Shown: one piece after another, positions 31,861-40,423 of the stretch
Numbering within the stretch: the first letter of the stretch is position 1
Layout of the letters: every line of letters begins with the position of its first letter
Assembly: GCA_047601745.1 (NCBI GenBank)
Contig: JASGIS010000001.1
Coordinates: 1,612,001 to 1,676,000, forward strand
Direction of reading: 5' to 3'
Source: JAKPAM01 sp047601745
GTDB lineage: Bacteria; Pseudomonadota; Gammaproteobacteria; Burkholderiales; Burkholderiaceae_E
DNA: 64,000 bases
The notes under the pieces: model-generated
Told to the model about the DNA's origin: nothing
Seen by the model: only the letters and a program-made list of their open reading frames with translations
Database searches by the model: none
Position numbers and translations under genes: made by a program

Positions 31861-32995
31861 ATCGGGCGTGTCCCGCCCTGAGAACGTTGATTGCGCCGAC
31901 CACGTCGGCGTTCTCGGCAAAGCCGCATTGCACGCAAGCGAACGAAGCCTGGCTGCGGCGATTTTCCTTCGACACATGATCGCAGCGCGGACAGGTTCGG
32001 CTGGTGTTCTGCGGCGGCACGGTGATGAGCTGGCCTCCGCTCCAGATCAACTTGTAGTCCAGTTGGCGACGGAACTCGAACCAGCCTTGATCGAGAATGG
32101 CTTTGTTCAGACTGGACTTAGCCCGAACATTTCGGCCCGGTGCTTCGGTTGTGCCTGCGGCCGACCGGGACATGTTCCGTACCCGCAAGTCCTCGATACA
32201 CACCGTCGCGTGGTTTTTGCTGATTGTGCTTGAGGTCTTGTGTAGGTAGTCGCGTCGGGCGTCGCCGATCCGGCAATGGATGCGCTGGACACGGGCCTTG
32301 GCCTTCTTCCAGTTGTTGCTGAACTTGGTCTTGCGGCTCAGGCGCTGCTGAGCCGTGCGCAAGCGGTCCTCATGCTGCTTGAAACTGTTCAGTGGCGCAT
32401 AGAACGTGCCATCCGACAGCGTGGCGAAGCGGGTGACGCCCAGGTCGATACCCACAGCGCCGCCTCGATGTGCAGGCACCTCAACTTCGCGCTCAGTCTG
32501 AATCGACACGAACCACTTGCCGCCCGACAGACCGATGGTAACGTTGCGCACCGTGCCCAGAGCCGGGCGGCTTTTGCGGTAGCGCAGCCAGCCTAGCTTG
32601 GGCAAGAAGATCCGTGCGTTGGCCTGGTCGAGCTTGATCTGCTTCGGGTCCGGATAGCGAAAGCGCTCGGATACGCCCTTCTTCTTGAAGCGCGGGAAAC
32701 CAGCTCGCTTGGCAAAGAAGTTGGCGTAAGCCCGCTCCAGATCCTTGAGTGCCTGCTGCAACGGGTGCACTGGCGCATCGGCCAGCCACGCGGTCTTGGC
32801 GCTATGACGCCAGGCCGTAAGTAGCCGGCATAGGCTGGCGTAGCCTAGCTTCTTTTCGCCTTGCTGGTAACGGGTCTTCTGCAGCGCCAGCGCCTGGTTG
32901 AACACAAAGCGGCAGCAGCCGGCGAAGCGATGCATTTGGCTCGCTTGCTGACCGTCTGGCCGCAGTTCATATCGATAGGCTTGAAGTCGCTGCAT
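31781..32995 (-). CDS. tnpB: RNA-guided endonuclease TnpB
   Basis: A 404-residue TnpB of the IS200/IS605 family. The N-terminal helical and wedge region starts AYRYELRPDGQQASQMHRFAG. The RuvC catalytic triad is intact: Asp184 in VGIDLGVTRFA, Glu268 in VCIEDLRVRNM, and Asp364 in ENADVVGAINVL. The four-cysteine zinc finger (CPRC ... CVQC) lies between them. It should be an active guide-RNA-directed nuclease that protects the element from loss. The extra C-terminal 30 residues after the last motif are Ala/Gly-rich. The ATG lies just after a small hairpin. Confidence 0.93.
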   Translation of the reverse strand: MQRLQAYRYELRPDGQQASQMHRFAGCCRFVFNQALALQKTRYQQGEKKLGYASLCRLLTAWRHSAKTAWLADAPVHPLQQALKDLERAYANFFAKRAGFPRFKKKGVSERFRYPDPKQIKLDQANARIFLPKLGWLRYRKSRPALGTVRNVTIGLSGGKWFVSIQTEREVEVPAHRGGAVGIDLGVTRFATLSDGTFYAPLNSFKQHEDRLRTAQQRLSRKTKFSNNWKKAKARVQRIHCRIGDARRDYLHKTSSTISKNHATVCIEDLRVRNMSRSAAGTTEAPGRNVRAKSSLNKAILDQGWFEFRRQLDYKLIWSGGQLITVPPQNTSRTCPRCDHVSKENRRSQASFACVQCGFAENADVVGAINVLRAGHARCACQVSGAAMPPAAGTRRSDLLGLLA

Positions 32996-33331
32996 AACTG
33001 TATATTAATACAGCATTTCAATGCAGACAATCGACCACACGGATGACCCGAGCATAGGTATCGTGTCGTGCACCGGTTCGTAACGAATGCCGACCGCCAG
33101 CGAGCCCGATCACAGCCATCGACGCATCAGATGACATCAAGTCGCCTGGTACGTTGCGCTATCCTTCCCCGGTCTGAAGGCCGAGGATTGCCGCGCTTTC
33201 GTGTCAAGCACTACCGGCGCCGCAAACGTTGGCTCGGTTAGCGGCGATAGCAGGACCGACTGTCGATTACACGACGCGGCGCGGTGCCGGCCAGCCGCGG
33301 GCCGGACGCCGGGGCGCCGCCCGCCCGGGCG

Positions 33332-34117
33332 TCAGCGCCCGATGAAGCGCGGCGTGCGTTTCTCCTCGAACGCCGCGAGTCCCTCGGCCCAGTCGTGGCT
33401 GTGCGTGCGCAGCTCGCTGACCAGCAGCTCGGTGCGCAGCGCCGCTTCGGGCGTCTGCTGCAGGCCGTCGTCGACCAGCGCCTTCATGCGCCACAGCACC
33501 AGCGAGCTCTTGGTCTGAAGCTTGCACACGAGCGCCACGGCTGCCGCCTCAAGCGCCGCGTCGTCGACGACCTCGTTGACGAGGCCGGCCTGGCGCGCCC
33601 ACTCGGCGGTCTCGAACTCGCCGGTGAACATCAGGTACTTGGCTTGGGTCGGGCCGATCTTGCGCGGCAGCCGGACCGAGCCGCCGCCGCCGGGCAGCAG
33701 CCCGTAGTTCGCGTGCGCGTCGCCCAGCCGCGCCGAGCGCGCCGCGATCACCAGGTCGCAGCACAGCACCAGCTCGAGCCCGCCCGCCAGCGCCATGCCG
33801 TTGACGGCGGCGATGACCGGCTTCGGAAAGCGCTCGAGCCTGTCCATCAGCCGCAGGATGTCGAGCAGGAAGCGCTTGACCGCCGACTCGTCGCCGGCGG
33901 CCGATTGGCGCACGTACTTCAGGTCGGCGCCCGCGCAGAACGCGTGGCCCGTCGCGGTCAGCACGACCGCGTTGACCTGCGGATCGTCCTCGACCTCGTC
34001 GAGCGCCCGGGCGATGTCGGACGTCACCGCCGGCGTGATCGCATTGAGCGCCGCCGGCCGGTTCAGCGTGATCCACAGTGCGCCGTGCTCGCGCCGGCAC
34101 AGGACGTCATCGGTCAT
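33332..34117 (-). CDS. Enoyl-CoA hydratase
   Basis: A 261-residue crotonase-family protein. Oxyanion-hole segments TGHAFCAGADLKYVRQ and AVNGMALAGGLELVLCCDLVIAA are standard, and NYGLLPGGGGSVRLPRKIG is the active-site region; one catalytic Glu position is Gly, as in several hydratase-like relatives. C-terminal EGLAAFEEKRTPRFIGR is typical. The start at 34117 follows AGGAGGAGACTGCG; a longer frame to 34162 is rejected. A perfect palindrome lies 55 bases upstream. Probably part of the same fatty- or aromatic-acyl-CoA pathway as the dehydrogenase at 30297. Confidence 0.93.
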   Translation of the reverse strand: MTDDVLCRREHGALWITLNRPAALNAITPAVTSDIARALDEVEDDPQVNAVVLTATGHAFCAGADLKYVRQSAAGDESAVKRFLLDILRLMDRLERFPKPVIAAVNGMALAGGLELVLCCDLVIAARSARLGDAHANYGLLPGGGGSVRLPRKIGPTQAKYLMFTGEFETAEWARQAGLVNEVVDDAALEAAAVALVCKLQTKSSLVLWRMKALVDDGLQQTPEAALRTELLVSELRTHSHDWAEGLAAFEEKRTPRFIGR

Positions 34118-34171
34118 CGCAGTCTCCTCCTTCCTCGGGGTTCCAGGTTCCACCGCGAGCATGCCTTCGAA

Positions 34172-34187
34172 TTGACTAAAGAGTCAA
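34172..34187 (-). promoter_or_regulatory. Candidate TetR operator upstream of enoyl-CoA hydratase
   Basis: TTGACT-AAAG-AGTCAA is a perfect 6+6 palindrome 55 bases upstream of the hydratase start. Its core matches the site upstream of the acyl-CoA dehydrogenase gene at 30225, suggesting that one regulator controls both. Confidence 0.55.
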
Positions 34188-34226
34188 GAAATCGCCTATG
34201 AAGTAGAAATCGGCTTTATCATCGTC

Positions 34227-34400
34227 AGCGACGTCGCCACGGATCCCCTCTTCGCCGCGCGTGGCCTGTTCCGGACCGTCGAGCAGGCCGACGGCTCGCG
34301 GCTGGTCTGCGTCGCGCAGCCGCTGCGCTTCGACGATCGGCACCCGGGGCCGCGGACCGGCGTTCCGCCGCTCGGCGAAGCCAATACACACCTCTATTGA
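34227..34400 (+). pseudogene. C-terminal remnant of a CaiB/BaiF-type CoA-transferase
   Basis: The frame reads SDVATDPLFAARGLFRTVEQ, then RLVCVAQPLRFDDRHPGPRTGVPPLGE and stops at 34398-34400. The DPLF-x-ARGLF and the proline-rich PPLGE end are typical of family III (CaiB/BaiF) CoA-transferases. There is no start codon and the first 300 or so residues are absent. It lies directly upstream of the thiolase gene, so a CoA-transferase probably belonged to this pathway before a deletion. Confidence 0.75.
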
Positions 34401-34412
34401 AAAGGAAGCAGC

Positions 34413-35654
34413 ATGGAAACGGTCTATGTGATCGGCGTCGGCATGACGCCGTTCGGGCGACATCCCGATCTGAGCATCAAGGCGCTGACGGCCCAGGCCG
34501 TCGGGGCGGCGCTGCGCGATGCCGGGCTCGAACGCGAGTCGCTGCAGGCGGCGTTCTTCTCGAACTGCACGCAGGGCCACATGGAAGGCCAGCACATGAT
34601 CCGCGGCGAGATCGCGCTGCGCGAGATGGGCATCCAGCAGGTGCCGGTCGTCAACACCGAGAACGCCTGCGCGAGCGGCAGCACGGCGTTCAACCTGGCG
34701 GTCAGCTTCGTGCGGGCCGGCGACGGCGACGTCGCGCTGGCCGTCGGCGCCGAGAAGATGTATTCGCCGACGGACCGCGATCGGATGTTCGCGGCCTTCG
34801 ACAGCGCCTGGGACATCGCCCGCGCGCAGGAGATCCAGCAGCGGCTGATGAAGATGGGCGAGGGCATCGATCCGCCCGAAGGCTCGACCTCGCCCAGGCC
34901 GTACAGCGTGTTCATGGACGTGTACGCGGCGATGTCGCGGCTGCACATGAAGAGCTTCGGCACCACGCAGCGCCAGTTGGCGGCCGTCGCGGCGAAGAAC
35001 CACGCGCACTCGGTGCACAACCCGTACTCGCAGTACCGCGATACCTACAGCATCGAGCAGATCCTGGCGGCGCCGCCGATCACTTACCCGCTGACCTTGC
35101 CGATGTGCTCGCCGATCTCCGACGGCGCGGCTGCGGCGATCGTCTGCTCGGAGGCCGGCCTCAAGCGCCTGGGCGTCTCGCGCGAGCGGGCGATCCGCGT
35201 GCTGGCGACCGTGCTGCAGAGCGGCTCGGACCGCGAGCCGACGCAGTTCGACCGCCACTGTACGGCGCTGGCCGCGCGGCGCGCTTATGAGCGGGCCGGC
35301 ATCGGGCCCGAGGACGTCTCGGTCGCCGAGGTCCACGACGCGACGGCGATGGGCGAGATCATCCAGTCCGAGAACCTGGGCTTCTGCGCGTTCGGCGAAG
35401 GCGGGCCGCTGGCCGAAAGCGGCGCGACCTCGCTGGGCGGACGGATCCCGATCAACCCGTCGGGCGGGCTCGAATCGAAGGGCCACCCGATCGGCGCCAC
35501 CGGACTCGGCCAGATCCACGAGCTGGTCGGCCAGTTGCGGAACGAGAACGGCCCGCGCCAGGTCGAAGGCGCCCGCATCGCGCTGGCCGAGAACGGCGGC
35601 GGCCTGCAGGGCATCGAGGAAGCGATCGCCTGCGTGACGATCCTGGCCCGCTGA
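34413..35654 (+). CDS. SCP2-type thiolase (acetyl-CoA acetyltransferase family)
   Basis: A 413-residue thiolase-fold protein. The nucleophile Cys86 is in TENACASGSTAF, and the active-site His is in SKGHPIGATGLGQIHEL. The second cysteine motif (CxGGG in degradative thiolases) is replaced by AENGGGLQG, as in the SCP-x/lipid-transfer thiolase branch, so the protein may cleave branched or steroid-like 3-ketoacyl-CoAs, act with a partner, or not be a classical thiolase. AAAGGAAGCAGC precedes the ATG. The SDR gene follows within 36 bases, forming an operon. Confidence 0.92.
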   Translation: METVYVIGVGMTPFGRHPDLSIKALTAQAVGAALRDAGLERESLQAAFFSNCTQGHMEGQHMIRGEIALREMGIQQVPVVNTENACASGSTAFNLAVSFVRAGDGDVALAVGAEKMYSPTDRDRMFAAFDSAWDIARAQEIQQRLMKMGEGIDPPEGSTSPRPYSVFMDVYAAMSRLHMKSFGTTQRQLAAVAAKNHAHSVHNPYSQYRDTYSIEQILAAPPITYPLTLPMCSPISDGAAAAIVCSEAGLKRLGVSRERAIRVLATVLQSGSDREPTQFDRHCTALAARRAYERAGIGPEDVSVAEVHDATAMGEIIQSENLGFCAFGEGGPLAESGATSLGGRIPINPSGGLESKGHPIGATGLGQIHELVGQLRNENGPRQVEGARIALAENGGGLQGIEEAIACVTILAR

Positions 35655-35689
35655 CCTTTCATCACCCGACCCCTATTGGAGGATCGACC

Positions 35690-36463
35690 ATGCGGATCCG
35701 TGACCGGATCGCCATCGTGACGGGCGCGGCTTCGGGCCTCGGTTACGCCACGACGCGCAGACTGATCGAAGAGGGCGCCAAGGTCGCAGCCCTGGACATG
35801 AACGCCACCGGCCTGGCCGCGCTGGCCGACGAGTTCGGCGCCGACCGGGTGCTGACGCGCGCGACCGACGTCGTCGACGAGACCGAGGTCGAGGCGGCGG
35901 TAAGCGAGACGGTCGCCCGCTTCGGACGCGTCGAGATCGTCGTCAACTGCGCCGGCGTCGCCGACGCGGCCAAGACCGTGTCGTCCAAGGGCCAGGTCTT
36001 TCCGCTGGCGACCTGGAACAAGGTGATCGGCATCAACCTGACCGGCAGCTTCAACGTGATCCGCTTCGCGGCCCGCGAGATGATGCGCAACGCGCCTGAC
36101 GACGACGGCCAGCGCGGCGTCATCGTCAACACGGCCTCCGGCGCGGCCTGGGGCGGGCAGGCGGGCCAGGCCGCCTACAGCGCGAGCAAGGCCGGCGTCA
36201 TGGGCATGACCTTGCCGATCGCCCGCGACCTCGCGCCGCAGGGCATCCGCGTCGTCGCGATCGCGCCGGGGCTGTTCGATACGCAGATGGTGGCCGGCAT
36301 GCCGGCCAAGGTGTCGAGCGAGATCATCGACCGCATGATCCTGTTCCCGCACCGGATGGGGAACTCGCGCGAGTTCGCGGCGCTCGTCGAATCGATCGTG
36401 ACGAACCCGTACCTGAACGCGACGACGATCAGCCTCGACGCGGGGGTGCGGACGTCGAACTGA
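35690..36463 (+). CDS. SDR, 3-hydroxyacyl-CoA dehydrogenase type II-like
   Basis: This 257-residue short-chain dehydrogenase has a Rossmann motif TGAASGLG (11-18) and the catalytic tetrad Asn116, Ser150, Tyr163 and Lys167 (YSASKAG). The overall pattern, including ALDMNA after beta2, the VNCAGVADAAKTVSSKG insertion and the C-terminal FPHRMGNSREFAALVESI, matches 17-beta-HSD10/3-hydroxyacyl-CoA dehydrogenase type 2 enzymes. It would oxidise the 3-hydroxyacyl-CoA made by the enoyl-CoA hydratases, feeding the adjacent thiolase. NAD use is expected from Asp36. Confidence 0.93.
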   Translation: MRIRDRIAIVTGAASGLGYATTRRLIEEGAKVAALDMNATGLAALADEFGADRVLTRATDVVDETEVEAAVSETVARFGRVEIVVNCAGVADAAKTVSSKGQVFPLATWNKVIGINLTGSFNVIRFAAREMMRNAPDDDGQRGVIVNTASGAAWGGQAGQAAYSASKAGVMGMTLPIARDLAPQGIRVVAIAPGLFDTQMVAGMPAKVSSEIIDRMILFPHRMGNSREFAALVESIVTNPYLNATTISLDAGVRTSN

Positions 36464-36476
36464 CGACGCCCGGCCG

Positions 36477-37055
36477 TCAGCGGCCCATCGCGTAGAACTC
36501 GTCGTTCGGGCGCATGCTGGTGACGTTGGCGAGCCGGTTCGACAGGCCGAAGAACGACGAGATCGCGGCGATGTCCCAGATGTCTTCCTGATCGAAGCCG
36601 TGCTTCTTCAGCGTCGCGAAGTCCTGGTCGTCGACTTCATAAGCGCGGGCGGACACCTTCATCGCGAAGTCGAGCATCGCCTTCTGCCGATCGGTGATGT
36701 CGGCCTTGCGGTAGTTGACGGCGATCTGGTCGGCGATCAGCGGGTTCTTGGCCCGGATCCGCAGGATCGCGCCGTGCGCGACGACGCAGTACTGGCACTG
36801 GTTGGCGTTGCTGGTGGCGACGACGATCATTTCGCGCTCGGCCTTGGTCAGGTTGCCGGGCTTGTCCATCAGCGCATCGTGATACGCGAAGAATGCCCGG
36901 AACTCGTCCGGCCGATGCGCCAGCGCGACGAATACGTTGGGCACGAAGCCGGATTTTTCCTGGACCGCGAGGATGCGCTGCCGGATGTCTTCGGGCAGCG
37001 TGGCGATGTCGGGTATCGGAAAACGGCTGATCGGGGCGGAAGCGGGGGGCGTCAC
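36477..37055 (-). CDS. AhpD-like/carboxymuconolactone decarboxylase-family protein
   Basis: A 192-residue peroxidase-related protein of the CMD/AhpD fold. The redox motif is Cys87-x-x-Cys90 with His94 (QCQYCVVAHG), the proton-relay arrangement of AhpD. A GTG start at 37055 follows AAGAGGAGA. It probably reduces peroxides or organic hydroperoxides, a useful companion to the oxygenases here. Convergent with the SDR gene (13-base gap). An inverted repeat-like GACCGATCGTC lies 45 bases upstream and may be its operator. Confidence 0.88.
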   Translation of the reverse strand: MTPPASAPISRFPIPDIATLPEDIRQRILAVQEKSGFVPNVFVALAHRPDEFRAFFAYHDALMDKPGNLTKAEREMIVVATSNANQCQYCVVAHGAILRIRAKNPLIADQIAVNYRKADITDRQKAMLDFAMKVSARAYEVDDQDFATLKKHGFDQEDIWDIAAISSFFGLSNRLANVTSMRPNDEFYAMGR

Positions 37056-37162
37056 GGCGGTCTCCTCTTGAACGATGACAGGCAGCGTACAACAAATTGA
37101 CCGATCGTCTAGGAAAATCGACGACTCCGGCGCGGCCTTTGGTCGCCGGCGCTCGATTTCCG

Positions 37163-38700
37163 TCACCCCGCCGCCCAGACATCGACCAGATACCGCCCGC
37201 CCGACACCAGCGCGTCGACGTGCGCGCGGGCATCTTCGTCGCTCATGCCGCCGCAACTGCCCGCGATCCCGGTGAGGGCAGTCCGCACGTCGGGCTCCAT
37301 GCGGCTGGCGTCGCCGCAGACGTAGACGACGCCGCCCCGCGCGAGCAGCGACCACACGCGTTCGCGCTGCTCGCGCAACAGATCCTGGACGTAGACCTTG
37401 CGATCCGACTGGCGCGAGAACGCGACGTGGAGCTCGGTCACGCCGTCGCGGGCGAAGGCCTCTAGCTCGTCGCGGTACAGGTAGTCCTGATCCGGATGCC
37501 GGCAGCCGAAGAACAGCATCGCGTCGCCGATCGCCTGGCCGGCCGCGCGTTGCGCGGCGCGCTCCTGCAGGAAACCGCGGAACGGCGCGAGGCCGGTGCC
37601 CGGGCCGATCATGACGATCGGCGTGCGCGGATCGGCCGGCAGCCGGAACGCCGTCTGCGGGTCGCGCACGAACGCGTGCACCCGGCATCCGTCGTCGAGC
37701 TGCCTGGCCAGGTAGCTCGAGCAGACGCCCGCGAATGAACCCTGCCCGCTGCGGGCCGGGCGGGCGACGACGGCCACGGTCAGGCTGCAGCGTGCCGGAT
37801 CGTGCAGCGGCGACGACGCGATCGAGTAGAAGCGCGGCGACAACGGCGGCAGCATCTCCAGATAGACGTCCAGCGGCAGTCGGATCGCCTCGAACGCGTC
37901 GAGCAGGTCCAGCACGCTGCGGCGCCTGGACAGCACCTCGACGCGATACGGGCTGCCTTCGCCGGCCTGCCCGTCGGCGGCCAGGGCTTCGAGCCGGGGT
38001 TTGGTGAACGGGCATTCGCAATACGCGGCCAGCGTGCGGATCTGCGCGCGCGTGGCGACTTGCTGAAGCTCGACGTAGTCGGCCAGCAGCTCGCCCATCG
38101 TGATGCGCTCGCCGACCGGCAGGAAGGTCTCGCGGTGCGTACGGGCGGTGATGCGGATCGTCGTATCCGGCGCCAGGCCGAAGCGGGCCGCGGCGCGCCG
38201 CACGAGCGCGTCGTCGTTACGGGGCAGCACGCCCAGGGGGTCGCCGGCCCGATAGCGCACATCGGCCGGCAGCTCGATCTCGATGTGCCGCGTCGATCCG
38301 ACCTGCTGCACGGGCCCGGTGCGCAGTTCGCGGTTGACGGCGACGCGCATCGGCCGCGCGCCGAAGGTATCGGCGAACGGGCGGGCGCGCTCGGCATCGA
38401 GCACTTCGACCGCGTACAGCGCGCCGGCCACCGGTTTGCCGAGTTCGATACCCAGGTCGCTGCCGATCCGTGCCCACATCGGCCGGACCCAGGCTTCGAG
38501 CGCGCCGTCGAAATCGTCCTTCGCGTCGCCTTCGCCGCGCGCATGCACGCGCCGCGCGCCCAGCCGCTCGAGGCCGGCGTCGATGCGCTGCGGTATCGCC
38601 TGGAACGTCGAGGCCCAGTCGCTGTTGCCGCAACCGAACACGCTGTAACGCAGGCCCGCCAGCGGCGTCGCGGCCTCGTCCAGCCATCGGATGAAGCCGC
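37163..38700 (-). pseudogene. CYP102-type (CPR-like) reductase, 5'-truncated
   Basis: The frame begins inside the FMN domain (RGFIRWLDEAATPLAGLRYS then VFGCGNSDWASTFQ) and continues intact through the FAD domain (RFYSIASSPLHDP), the NADPH domain (IGPGTGLAPFRGFLQER) and the terminal aromatic residue (DVWAAG). About the first 80 residues of the FMN domain, including the FMN phosphate loop, and any own P450 domain are missing. Upstream it is joined to the 3' end of an unrelated P450 gene in another frame. It has no start codon of its own except an internal GTG. FMN binding should be lost; FAD/NADPH activity could persist if it is expressed. Confidence 0.8.
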
Positions 38701-39856
38701 GCGCGCACGACCGGCCCGCTGACCTCGATGTCCGGCAGGCGCGTCAGCAGTTCGGTGAAGAACACGCGGGCTTCGAGCCGGGCCAGGTTGGCGCCCAGGC
38801 AGAAGTGAGTGCCGTTGCCGAACGCCAGATGCCGGTTGGGCTGGCGGGTGATGTCGAACTCGTCGGGACGCTCGAACACCGTCTCGTCGCGGTTGGCCGC
38901 GGCGAAGCAGATCAGGACCTTGTCGCCGGCGCGGATCTTGCGGCCGCTCAGCTCGGTATCGGCCGGCGCGGTGCGCCGGAACTGGATGACCGGCGGCGCG
39001 AAGCGCAGCATCTCCTCGATCGCCGACGGCAGCAGCGACGGGTCCGCCATCAGCTTGCGGCGTTGTTCGGGGTAAGTGCTCAGCAGCAGCAGTCCGTGCG
39101 CGATCAGGTTGCAGGTCGTCTCGTTGCCGGCGACCATCAGCAACTGGAAGAAGCGTTCGAGCTGCCCGCGGCTCAACTGCTCGCCGTCGACCTCGGCATT
39201 GACGATCAGGCTCCAGACGTCGCCGGACGGTTGCGCGCGCTTCTCCTGCGTGCGCGCCGATGCGTACGCGAACATCTCGAGCACGCGTTCGCGGAAGGTC
39301 TTCGGATCAACGCCCGAGTCCGGATCGTCGAACGCGATCAGCGTATTGGTCCACTCGAACAGCTTGTGCCGGTCCTGTGCCGGCACGCCGAGGATGTCGG
39401 CCAGCACCAGCAACGGCATTTCGGCCGCCGCCTCGGTCAGGAGTCGACCTCGCCCTTCTCGCAGATCGCGTCGACGACCTCGCGCGCATGCGCTTCGATC
39501 GATGCCTGCAACTGATTGATCACCTGTGGCGTGAATGCGCGATTGACGATCTTTCGCATCTTCGAGTGCCGCGGCGGATCCATGTTCAGCATCATGTGGC
39601 GGAACTGTTCCAGATCCTGCGGCCGTGCCTCGCGCAGCGTCGTCCCGCCCAGCCACGACGAGAACCATTGCGGATTCTGCGCGACGTGCGTGATGTCGGC
39701 GTGCGTGGCCACGGCCCAGAAACCCGGGCCGCCGCCGAAATGCCCGGTGGCCGGCTCGGGGATCCAGACCGGCGACGCGCGTCGCACCTCGGCCAGCAGA
39801 TCGAACGGAACACCGTCATCGAAGAGTTCGATCGCGGCGATGTCGGGCAAGCTCAT
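38701..39856 (-). pseudogene. Cytochrome P450 (CYP125-like class I), frameshifted and 3'-truncated
   Basis: The gene starts at 39856 behind AAAGGAGACG. The N-terminal part (SLPDIAAIELFDDGVPFDLL ... MMLNMDPPRHSKMRKIVNRAF) and the C-terminal part (AGNETT I-helix, ExxR, heme loop FGNGTHFCLGANLARLE) belong to one CYP125/142-type enzyme. Loss of one T in GTCGACTCCTGACCGAG (near 39440) shifts the frame. At the 3' end the sequence stops within the last strand (DIEVSGPVVRA) and runs into the reductase remnant. Relatives hydroxylate steroids, terpenoids or branched chains with separate redox partners. Confidence 0.82.
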
Positions 39857-40027
39857 CGGGACGTCTCCTTTTTCGCGGCATTCTCGCGTCGAACGAACCA
39901 TGATGGCAATTGGTGAACGATGCGCGATATCGGGTCGTTCGTCCTTGTCAGTCGTGCGTCGCCTGGCGTATCGTGATTCGCGCATTCGACGAAACACGAA
40001 GACCGTGACGACGAACAGGAACCAACG

Positions 40028-40423
40028 ATGAGCATTCCCGTGGAGCTGTCGGGCCTGGCGGACGCGATGGCCGGCTACCGATTCGCCTACCTGATGACGA
40101 CCAGCGGCAAGGGCGCGCCGCATGCGGTGGCGGTGTCGGTCGTGCTCGATCAGGGTTTGCTGATCGTCGAAGGCATCGGCCGACGTACGCGAGAGAACGC
40201 GCTCGCGCGTCCCGCAGTCGGCCTGGTGTGGCCGCCCGAATCGGCGTCCGGCTACTCGCTGATCGTCGACGGCCAGGCCAGCGTCGTCGCCGACCAGGTG
40301 CGGATCGCGCCGACGCGCGCGGTACTGCATCGGCCCGTGCAGCCGGCCTCGTCGGCCCAGTCCGGCCCGCCGGGCGCCTGCGGGTCCGACTGCGTCGAGA
40401 TCCCTATCGCGCCTATTGCTTGA
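40028..40423 (+). CDS. Pyridoxamine 5'-phosphate oxidase-fold protein
   Basis: A 131-residue split-barrel flavin- or heme-binding protein. The strand pair FAYLMTTSGKGAPHAVAVSVVL and the GLVWPPES block with GYSLIVDGQA are typical of short PPOX-fold proteins. It is divergent from the P450 relic (171-base gap) and convergent with the binding-protein gene, overlapping its end by 11 bases. It could be an F420/FMN reductase or a heme-handling protein; the short sequence does not decide. The C-terminus from about 105 is Ala/Pro/Gly-rich and looks non-conserved. Confidence 0.75.
   Translation: MSIPVELSGLADAMAGYRFAYLMTTSGKGAPHAVAVSVVLDQGLLIVEGIGRRTRENALARPAVGLVWPPESASGYSLIVDGQASVVADQVRIAPTRAVLHRPVQPASSAQSGPPGACGSDCVEIPIAPIA

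Larger units (their letters stand above)
31710..33013 (-). mobile_element. IS200/IS605-type element carrying only tnpB (IS1341-like)
   Basis: On the minus strand the tnpB gene is followed by a hairpin (AGGAGAG pairing with CTCTCCT) and ends in GAGGATGTCAA, a common right end of such elements. The left side has a hairpin CTGTAT-ATTA-ATACAG (32998-33013) just before the start codon. No tnpA Y1 transposase is present, so mobility would need help in trans. The exact left end is uncertain; 33014-33331 contains no gene I recognise. Confidence 0.75.

Noticed and set aside
37163..39856. Novel functional P450-CPR fusion enzyme
   Set aside because: The P450 part is frameshifted, the junction changes frame, and the FMN domain lacks its N-terminal phosphate loop, so a relic is more likely.
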